Origin: Zarea fungicola
Lineage: Eukaryota; Ascomycota; Sordariomycetes; Hypocreales; Cordycipitaceae
DNA: 64,000 nucleotides
Assembly (NCBI GenBank): GCA_900169235.1
Contig: FWCC01000130.1
Span: 1-64,000 of the forward strand
Reading direction: 5' to 3'
Made by a program: the position numbers and the translations under genes. Numbering within the stretch: the stretch's first letter is position 1; each line of letters starts with the position of its first letter. Of the stretch, positions 56,301 to 64,000 are shown piece after piece. The notes below the pieces were generated by a model. It was given only the letters and a program-made list of their open reading frames with translations, was not told the DNA's origin and searched no databases.

Positions 56301-58299
56301 ATGATACCGAGGCCACGACAACGGATTCCACCGCTGAAACCGAACCGAAGAAGAAAGAGAGCAGCAAGTTGATTGGCGATAGGTTGGTGTATCTTCGGTA
56401 CATTCGCGCCATGGGATATGCGAACGCTATAATCTTTCTGGTCACTGGAATTGTATTTGCTGTGACATTTATGTTCCCAAGTAAGCCCTTAGCTTTATGC
56501 CCAACTTGCATGTGCTTACCAAACATCAGATCTGTGGGTGCAATGGTGGTCGACTGCGCTGGCCAACGGCGATACACGTGGCAACGGTTACTGGCTTGGT
56601 TTCTTCGCTCTTATCGAAGTACTGCCTCTCATTACTATATTCGCTTGGACAATGTAAGTTCTTCCCCAATAATGTATTAGTTAAGCAGTGTCCGTTCCTA
56701 AGAGCAATTTTAGGCATCTTATGCTAGGAGTTGTGCCAGCTTCGGCGAGATCTCTGCACGCTGCTCTTCTGAAGACCACGCTTGGGGCGCCGTTCTCTTA
56801 CATTAGCCGTATTGATACGGGAAGCCTCTTAAATCGCTTCAACCAAGATCTACTCTTTGTTGACGGCTTTCTGCCACTGGATCTCTTCAATACTGTTGCG
56901 GAGCTGTTCACCGCAATGTTCCAGCTGATCCTGATTGCCGTGGTCGCTAACGAGGCATTGGCTGTCATCCCTGTCGCAGTCCTTGTCCTGTATACTATAC
57001 AGAAGACATACCTCCGCACTTCAAAGCAGTTACGAAAGCTGGACCTTGAATCCAAAGGTATGCTTCATACAAAGTTTGGAGAAACGGCATCCGGGTTGGT
57101 CACGATCCGAGCCAACGGCTTCGTGGGGGAGATGCGGAAGAAATTCATTGAAAAGTTTGACCGCTCGCAAGAGCCATTTTATCTACTTTTCATGGCGCAG
57201 CGGTGGCTGCAGCTCGTTCTCCAACTCGTCGTCGCAGGGCTCGCCGTTGTTATTGCTTGTGTTGCCGTGGGCCTTCGCGGCAAGGTCGCTCCCGGCGCTG
57301 TTGGTGTCGCATTTCTCAATGTCACCACAATCGGATCGACCCTCACAAATTTCATCATTGCATGGACATCACTTGAGACGTCTCTCGGAGCAATTTCCCG
57401 AATTGCCGTATTTGAGCGCGATACACCCAAAGAAATCGCGGACGGTGAGGAGAAGACGGTTGTCTCGGACGCTTGGCCGCGCGAAGGCCACGCCCAGATC
57501 CAAAATATTTATGCCACGTATGCGTCAGAAGATGAAGAGACTGGCAATACTCCAGTGTGGAATTTGAATAATGTCTCACTCGAGATTCGACCTGGAGAGC
57601 GAGTCGCCGTCTGTGGAAAGACTGGCTCCGGCAAGTCAACGCTCCTCTTGTCCTTTATGGGTATGATACGCATGCCAATGGGGCGCATTGCCGTAGATGG
57701 CGTGGATACCTCTACCATTAATATGACTCAGCTGCGGCAGAGGTTCAGCGTCATTTCGCAGGACTCCTTTGTTGATTCATCTACCTTTCGCCAGGAGCTC
57801 GATCCCGAGCGTCAGTTTTCCGACGACGAGATTGTCACATCGCTCAAAGAGTGTGAAATTTGGGACAAGATTCGTGAGTCTGGGGGTCTCAGTGCGAAGC
57901 GCATCGACACAAACATGTCGAATGGAGAAGTTCAGCTATTGTGTATTGCGCGGCTGGTTCTCAGGGACGGTGGTAAATCGGGTGGATTCATTGTTCTTGA
58001 CGAGGCAACGAGCAGGTGAGTTTATCCAACTTTGTCTTTGCTCTTTATATGTTACAACTACTTACATCTGCTCTCTATGTTCTAGCTTGGATGCGGAAAC
58101 CGAAGCAAAAGTTGAGCAGGTCATGGCCCGTCGCCTGAAGGGCAAGTCGACCTTGTCTGTACTGCATCGTGTCGAAGCTGCAGCCAAATATGACAAGATC
58201 GCGGTCATGGATAACGGGAAACTGGTTGATTTTGGTGACGCGGCCGAGGTCATCAAACGAAACAGCTTGTTTGCGTCAACGGGCACATCAGAGCAATAG
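53367..58299 (+). CDS. ABCC-type full ABC transporter with altered first NBD
   Basis: A transporter of about 1,440 residues in TMD0-TMD1-NBD1-TMD2-NBD2 order. Exons: 53367-53648, 53694-54252, 54311-54522, 54587-54866, 54919-55152, 55203-55848 (interrupted), 55920-56082, 56136-56480, 56530-56653, 56714-58015, 58086-58299. NBD1 has Walker A GRVGSGKS, Q-loop YCDQTAW, LSGGQRHRL and Walker B IILLDDVFSALD. NBD2 has GKTGSGKST, SVISQD, a weak signature NMSNGEVQLLC and IVLDEATSSLD. ABCC proteins export drugs, conjugates or toxins at plasma or vacuole membranes. Between the NBD1 Q-loop and LSGGQ the frame shifts and about 15-30 usual residues are missing, with a TAG at 55765-55767. Either a very short intron or a real lesion explains this, so the gene may be inactive. 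Confidence 0.83.
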
Positions 58300-58552
58300 C
58301 TTTTCATAAGATTGAGCGGTAAAAAATGGTTGCTTATCTATCCATATTAGTGCTATCCTTGTTGCACAGCTCGAATTTCCTCACGTGAAACTTACGGCTA
58401 GCTGTGAAGCTTATTGGTCTCCCTTCAAGATGTTGCAAAGCCCCCTATGTTACCTGGAAGTATTTGTACCGCCAGGAAGAAGTCGAATTAAGACCCAAAG
58501 CTTCTCACATATAGAACAAGATTATCGAAAGCTCTAATACTGTCATCCAAAT

Positions 58553-59194
58553 CTACAAATCAAGCTCTAGCACAACCCACGCGACATTCATACTCTCCAC
58601 CATTTTCCCACTATCCCTTACGGCTTTTGGTGCACCCATGACCAGTTCTGCATACGTGAATGGCTCCTTTGCCTGCTCCTAAGTCAGGGTTTCGCGCTCC
58701 ATGGATCTAGTAAATGCGCTCGACGACACAAACTGGGCCTCCCAGTGACCCTCAATATACCATTCTGGCATGCTCACCTCGCCTCGGTCGGCAAGTTTCC
58801 ACCCTTGCTTTGCAGCAATCTGAAAGAGCTCATCTGGGGGCAATGCGCCGCAAACATTCTGCTCGTCCAAACGCGGTGAGCTGTCGTCAAAAGTCTTGCA
58901 TGAGTGCAGCAGCATCCGGGCGCGCACAGCTAGATAGTGCGGTTCCTATACGACCATGTTTGCCAGGCATATCCACTCTGCAATGTAGATATGTGGGATC
59001 CGTGTGTTGGCAAACATAGAAGATACAGAACCGGCATGATCCCGGGAACGGGCGTACCAGAGGCTGTGTAGGAAGACGGCGCCGTCAAAGATGGGCTCCT
59101 GGCTGGGGGAAGGTGGGAGGTTGGCGCATACAAAACAGACAGTGCATGGTGTATACGCAAAATTACATATAAAAGAAGCAGGAAACAAAATCAT
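58553..59194 (-). pseudogene. Decayed gene remnant with two in-frame TAG codons
   Basis: One minus-strand frame reads through 58553-59194 with protein-like content but is cut by TAG at 58946-58948 and TAG at 58679-58681. Segments include EPIFDGAVFLHSLWYARSRD, YIAEWICLANMVV before the first TAG, then EPHYLAVRARMLLHSCKTF, ALPPDELFQIAAKQGWKLAD and PEWYIEGHWEAQFVSS before the second, then EQAKEPFTYAELVMGAPKA and a last part ending MNVAWVVLELDL with a TAG at 58553-58555. Both inner stops replace a codon where Gln (CAG) would fit. The 5' part seems lost; an acceptor-like CCCCCAG at about 59103 may mark an old exon edge. I do not recognise the family with certainty. Confidence 0.6.
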
Positions 59195-59220
59195 AATTGG
59201 TTAAGAGAGTGAAACTGTGG

Positions 59221-60159
59221 TCATTTTTGAGAGGATGACTCTGCGGCACAAGTGATGGAACGGTGGAATTGCGTCTTCATGGAGCTGATGGAGGCGTAGA
59301 GCTGCTCGTCCGGCGAGATGAGCTGCATTTCCACGCCAAAGTCATAGACTTGGGAAAGCTCATCAAGCATGCGGTCGACCTTGGCGTGGATCTTGGCGTG
59401 GCTCTTTGGTAGCTTGAAGGAGGAGGATGAGGATGAGGGGGAGAGGGGGGAAGACTTGCCCCTTGAGTTTGGGGCGCTGCAGTCGCTACTTGAGGGACTT
59501 CTGCTGCGTGTGCTTGTGATTGCTGCTCGGGCTTTTGCGTGTGCTTGAGCTTGGGTATATGAGGGCTATGAGTTTCAAAGTTCACATTAGCGCAGGTATT
59601 CTCCTTTGTAAATTATACATATTCTAGATTGATATATGCTTACCTGATATGAACTTTGCTGCACAACGCCGAAATATGATTCGCCGCTGTCGCTTGAGTG
59701 GCTGGTGGACTAGGAGGTGTAAGTATGGTCCGGACCATCTTCACAGGAGAACAGGACACTTTGCATGATGCCATGGGCGGGATATGAAATAGGAGCGGGC
59801 AGAAGGTGAAGTTATTTTTGCGTGACATACCGGAAGGATGTTGGCGCAGTCACCAGCATGGTCCATCAGCGACGTCCCATCCTCAAACGTCATATAATCT
59901 GGGTAGCCCGCTTCATTGACTCCGTAGCTGCCTTGCCAGTCTTCCCCAGTGCCATTGAATTGCATGCCCGAGCCAGTGTCCATTTCCAAGGGTTGAGATT
60001 GGCTGACGCGGTCCTTTAGCTTTTGTCCTGTTATTCTCGTGAGCAGGCAACGTCAAAAGAGACAGGAAAGAGTAAACGGGTCCGGGTCTACTTACTATAA
60101 CGACGCTGAGCTTCTCTATTTTGCATCTTGCGCCGCGATTCATAGTCTGCAGACTCCAT
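59221..60159 (-). CDS. bZIP-like basic-region protein
   Basis: A 223-residue protein, exons 60159-60096, 60027-59831, 59709-59644 and 59565-59221. The N-terminus MESADYESRRKMQNREAQRR continues across the first intron into YRQKLKDRV, the Asn/Arg pattern (NREAQRRYRQ) of fungal bZIP basic regions. Unlike normal bZIP factors, no leucine heptads follow: the next residues are polar and acidic (QPLEMDTGSG). The middle is Ser-rich, and the C-terminus has a conserved-looking helical block (KIHAKVDRMLDELSQVYDFG, then LISPDEQLYASISSMK). Dimerisation could come from that C-terminal helix. It is probably a nuclear regulator; its targets are unknown. Intron 2 (59710-59830) is long at 121 bp. Confidence 0.75.
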
Positions 60160-63000
60160 TTTACAATTGAATAACTCTAGTAGAAAGTAGGAGGGTGGTA
60201 GGAGCAGTGTAAGCTGTTAGTAAGAGGTAGGGGCCAGCGTTGTGTAATGCTGCTTATCAGAGAGGCTGAAGCTGAAGCGGCCGAGGCGGATCACGACAGA
60301 TACAAGTGATAGAGCAGGCACTGAGATCTAAGAATGAAGAAGACGGCGAAATAAGAAAAGTAGGCTATCGTGAAATCTTACGCACTAACGTAGTGTCGGA
60401 GAGTGGCATCCGTGCATGTACCCCGAAATGCGCCGAGTAACGCTGTTTGGCTGCAACTTGTCACCAAATCAAGAAGCAGAGGCTGCAGAGACTCCCTTCA
60501 GGAGCTGAGAAGCGAAGGCCCAAAATGTCCACTGTGGCGAGCCCCCCGGCAGCCTGATTTGACCTCCCGCTTGCTTTCTGTTGCCGGGATAACTAATTGG
60601 CTGGTGGGCTATTATAAGGCGGCAGTATAGAGGCCTAGTCAGTGCCTGCGACAAGCGCCTTTCCCTCCAACTTCAGGGCTTCTTCGCCTTTTTTCGCGGT
60701 CCTACAATTGTGGTTTGGCGTAAACGGCCCTCTCAGCCTAGCGAGAGACGAGTGGTACAGGGAGGCTTACACTAGAACAAGGAAAAACTACAGCGAATCC
60801 GTTTCTTGCGGACAAGCTGCGGAAACCCCCTGCGCACACGACTCTACATCACCTTGTTGAGCGACCACTTCCTCCATATGGTTAGGTGGAAGGTGGAGGT
60901 GACGGCGGCGAACCACGCCTTTTTTGCCATATCGGGCCAAGGAAGAAATTGTAGTCTAGGCTTCTCTTCCGTCGTGGTCTGGACCACAATCAATGGATCC
61001 AATCTCTTGTGCGGGTCTGTTTGCAAGCCAGTTTCTGATTAAGGCTTTTCAGAATTCGTAAAAATGCAGGCGACGCGATGGCCGTGCTGTATTGCAAATA
61101 TTTGAGAGTGTGCCTTGTCTCAGGTGCAGTGTCTCCGACATTGGTATAGACGGCGTAGACTCGAGGCGTTATTTGCCTTTAGATGTGTTTTGATGAAGCA
61201 ATTATACGAAGTCTTCATGCGCCTTGCCCGGTTAGGCATAGTAGATCAAGGTCAATCGAGGCACGTACATAGCCAAGTCAAGAGTCGATCACGTTGAGCT
61301 ATGTACCTTTCAATCAAGCAAGATCGAGGGCTGATTTAACTTGGCTGATTGTTAGCCGCACTGGCATAGCCCGTGACATGGGTAAGCCAGAGAAGCCGCT
61401 AATAAATGATAACTAGTGACAATTAGTTACTTTATTTCTTGTGAGCCGACGGATGATAGAAACGACTTTGCCGCTTACAAGTCCAACGAGCCACTGCGAT
61501 ATGAAATACTGCCATTATCCGCTTCTGTGCATCTGAAACTCAAAATTTAAGTATAGTTCAGGGATATGGAACCGTTTTGTGTCACTGAGTCTAGGCTTCG
61601 GACTGGCTTCCAGCTATGTCCCCAACATGTGCATACAACATGCAATATTCCGGGTAAAGAAGGCAGTGGGACATTGAACGCTCTGCAGCCGCGCGTCCCC
61701 GTACCCATCCAACCTTCCCAGACACCTCTTGCGCCGGTTGCCGCTTCGCCCTAGTTAGTGGCAATTCGGAAACTGGTGAGTCTTGGAAACGCCACGTTGG
61801 AAGCCGCGGTCCCGAATAGCGAGGAGAAGTCCGGACAGCTTGCTTTGGGAGGGACTTGCTACCAGTATCTGTATACACCCACGACCCCTTGGGGCTCGAC
61901 CACCGGAACGAGGGGCAAAAATGTATATTTTTATTCATGGTTAATTGATGGTGGCTGAAGATTGTACACTATTGGCCGAGGTGGCGCCAGGGTCCTTGCT
62001 CCATCACAAACATGTAAACGGATATTCCTCCGGCCATTACGTCCATCTAAAAGCCCGCTTACCATGAAATGTATCCCGGCTTATGGAGACGCTGGGCAGA
62101 GCGCGCGTGTCTCCTCCCTCTTTCGACATGCCTTAGCTCCGGGCATGGACAACGTCAACGGCAGCCTAACAGGGCATTGGCCAGAAACTTTGGAGAGCAG
62201 AGGTGTTAACAGTTAGGTACGTTACTTGGACTGGTCTACGGAGTAGCTTGGTTGCTCCGTCTTAAACGACCTCTAATGCAAGAGAAGTTGGATCTGGCAG
62301 GTGGTCCCGAGTCGCGCTCTATTGCTGAAATAGCTCGTCCGGGAGGGACGGGTTCCCGATTGTGATTTCTTAGATGGCCAACAATAGTTGGGTGGGCGCC
62401 TCATCTCCGCCCCTGGCTCCCCACCGCACACACAAATGAAGTGACGCGCGGAGCGATTTGCCCTCTTTGTCCCGTTGTTCAATGTCCATTGTCCAAGCTG
62501 GTAATCGACACAGAGACACATCACTATTGAAGGAATAAATTGGTTTCAAAGAACAAAATAAGAGGTAGTTCTTTACCACAACCGTCGGTGAGCCCTATAG
62601 TGGCACTCTACCTTGGCCGTAACAATTGGCATTACCTGGGGGTTACATCTCCACATTATGGATGAAGCTTTCTACGAAAAATCTACTGGGTACTCTTTCT
62701 GTGTATTCAAATGGCTCTGCAAGTAAAGGTAAGCATGTGGAGATATGCAGTAGCGAAAGCCATTATCAGCGGTTCCATCAGGCTGTCAACGGACAGGAGA
62801 CAGAGTTCAGTCCCAGAAGGGACCAGACAGCACGGTCTCTGGCAAGAAAAGTCTAATTTTGAAATCGTGAGGTATCCATTAATTAAATATTACTAACTAC
62901 AAAAACAAAGTCGCGGTTGTCTTCCAAAGCGTCAATCTCTTGCGACATGAACGCAACATGGTCCATCACTAACACGCGCCGCATTTCTTTCCCAGCCTGG
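60160..63000. other. Long intergenic region, no gene supported
   Basis: About 2.8 kb. Open frames are all shorter than about 120 codons and show no domain. No tRNA cloverleaf, long terminal repeat or transposase remnant was recognised. Confidence 0.5.
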
Positions 63001-64000
63001 TCAACCCAAGACTTGCTGTGCCTTGGTTTCCAGTCCCTTTATCTCCTCTTCCCCAAGTGAGAGCGCATCTGCAAGCCAGTCGCGCGCCTTGTCAACCACC
63101 AGCTCCCACACGTCGGCGTCGTCTGCCAACTTGCTCTGCAAGTGCGCAATGACGCACAGCGTCGCGACAGCTTCAGCCAGAGATGTCGTGCCCGAAAACG
63201 CCTCCATGGCTTTGTTCTGCAACACACCTATGAGGCGCTCCAGCTCTGGTGTCCACGCCCAGCTGCCGCCGAATGTCTGCAGCGAGATGATGGCCTCCAG
63301 CGGCGTCGCGTCCGCGGCCACGTCTGCCTCCTCGCTTTCTACTTGAGCAACGGCACTGAGCTGTTGGAATTGTTGGGATGGGGATTTTGCCGCGGCGCCT
63401 TTGCGTTTCATTTTCTTCTGTGGAAACCGCGGCGACTGCTGCGCCAATGGCATTATCATATTCTGCTGCTGACAGTGGTGCTGCTGCTGCAGTTGCATCA
63501 TCTGCTGCATCTGCTGCTGCTGTAACTGCTGCTGCTGCAACGGCATCCGCGCGCGCTGCTGCTGCTGCTGCATCTGCTGTTGCTGCATCATCTGCTGATG
63601 TACCGCCAGAGTGCCAGGAGCAATTGGCTGGGCCATGGCAAAGCTCTGCGTCGCTCTTGGCTGGCCAAACAAGGAACCGGGCGCGGGCGGCGGCGGCGGC
63701 GGGTGGGCAACGAAACTCGTTGGTATTTCCATGCCGTCCACGAGCCCAAAGCCCATGTCGTCGTCGTCGTCGTCCCCGTTGTTGAACGAATCATGATCGA
63801 AATTTGCAACGGCTTGTTTGCCCTTCGGCTCGCGAAGCTCCTTCTCCGGCTTACTGCCTGACTTTTTCACGGCGACAAAGGAACACCACTTGCCCGCAAC
63901 CTGGTACTCGATGCCGAGCTTGATTCCAGCCTCCTTGGCAATGTCGGCCATTTGCATGGCGTAGATGTTTGCGAGGGGCACATCGTTGTCAAGTTTGGCC
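63001..64000 (-). CDS. C-terminal part of a Gln-rich VIT/VWA-like fungal protein (partial)
   Basis: The reading frame enters from the right edge (no start in the window) and gives about 333 residues. The first part, IAKEAGIKLGIEYQVAGKWC followed by SFVAVKK, matches the end of the von Willebrand A region in fungal VIT/VWA proteins (consensus-like xxYxVxGxxTSFVAV). An acidic stretch (DDDDDD), a Pro run and a long Gln/Met-rich tract follow (63472-63610). The end, LEAIISLQTFGGSWAWTPEL with a helical block after it, resembles the C-terminal domain shared with PARP4-type VIT/VWA proteins. In eukaryotes these are large scaffold-like proteins of unclear role. The stop TGA is at 63001-63003. Family assignment rests on pattern memory, so it is moderate. 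Confidence 0.7.
   Translation of the reverse strand, partial: AKLDNDVPLANIYAMQMADIAKEAGIKLGIEYQVAGKWCSFVAVKKSGSKPEKELREPKGKQAVANFDHDSFNNGDDDDDDMGFGLVDGMEIPTSFVAHPPPPPPAPGSLFGQPRATQSFAMAQPIAPGTLAVHQQMMQQQQMQQQQQRARMPLQQQQLQQQQMQQMMQLQQQHHCQQQNMIMPLAQQSPRFPQKKMKRKGAAAKSPSQQFQQLSAVAQVESEEADVAADATPLEAIISLQTFGGSWAWTPELERLIGVLQNKAMEAFSGTTSLAEAVATLCVIAHLQSKLADDADVWELVVDKARDWLADALSLGEEEIKGLETKAQQVLG
63472..63610 (-). repeat. CAG/CTG-rich microsatellite coding polyglutamine
   Basis: CTGCTG arrays on the plus strand code Gln/Met runs (QQQQMQQQQQ, LQQQQLQQQQMQQM) in the partial VIT/VWA-like gene. Confidence 0.9.

Noticed and set aside
1..64000. CRISPR arrays, tRNA or rRNA genes, intact transposons
   Set aside because: No regular spacer repeats, no A/B box pairs with cloverleaf, and no transposase or reverse transcriptase motifs were seen by eye.

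Overview
The window looks like nuclear DNA of a filamentous ascomycete (Pezizomycotina; a Sordariomycete, possibly Hypocreales, is the best guess but is not proven here). The reasons are short GT-AG introns of about 45-120 bp with CTRAY-like branch points, three Zn2Cys6 or fungal-type transcription factors, a NACHT/WD40 NLR-like protein, a CFEM protein, an NRPS-like adenylation-thiolation-reductase enzyme and fungal wall glycosidases. I traced 22 complete protein genes, one partial gene at the right edge and one decayed gene, and worked out splice sites by reading-frame phase. No rRNA, tRNA, CRISPR array or intact transposon was seen.

Layout. 0.4-5.6 kb: a large NLR-like gene (alpha/beta hydrolase, NACHT, short repeats, WD40) with one apparent frameshift. 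6.8-12.6 kb: a LITAF-domain membrane protein, a secreted bicupin of the oxalate decarboxylase family and a secreted selenium-binding-protein-like enzyme. 13.9-18.9 kb: a HAD dehalogenase, a Zn2Cys6 regulator with a perfect 24-bp palindrome in its promoter, and a class III aminotransferase. 19.4-25.2 kb: an FtsJ-like methyltransferase, an unknown two-helix membrane protein, a 2-oxoglutarate/Fe(II) oxygenase and a secreted phosphoesterase.

26.5-38.0 kb is the best candidate for an undescribed pathway. It holds a fungal regulator without zinc cluster, an epoxide-hydrolase-like enzyme, a quinone-oxidoreductase-like MDR enzyme, a Zn2Cys6 regulator and an A-T-R NRPS-like reductase. The likely logic is activation of a carboxylic acid by adenylation, loading on the carrier, reductive release as aldehyde or alcohol, and tailoring by the MDR and hydrolase under two local regulators.

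40.2-48.6 kb is a cell-surface block: a GPI-type GH16 glucanase with a very long Ser/Thr stalk, a secreted GH47 mannosidase and a CFEM protein, followed by an acyltransferase-3 membrane protein (48.9-50.5 kb). 53.4-58.3 kb: a full ABCC-type transporter whose first nucleotide-binding domain is damaged or shortened. 58.5-60.2 kb: a decayed gene with two TAG codons and a bZIP-basic-region protein without an evident zipper. 63.0-64.0 kb: the C-terminal part of a glutamine-rich protein resembling fungal VIT/VWA proteins, running off the edge. Three stretches of about 2.7-2.9 kb (45.3-47.9, 50.5-53.4, 60.2-63.0 kb) hold no gene I can support.
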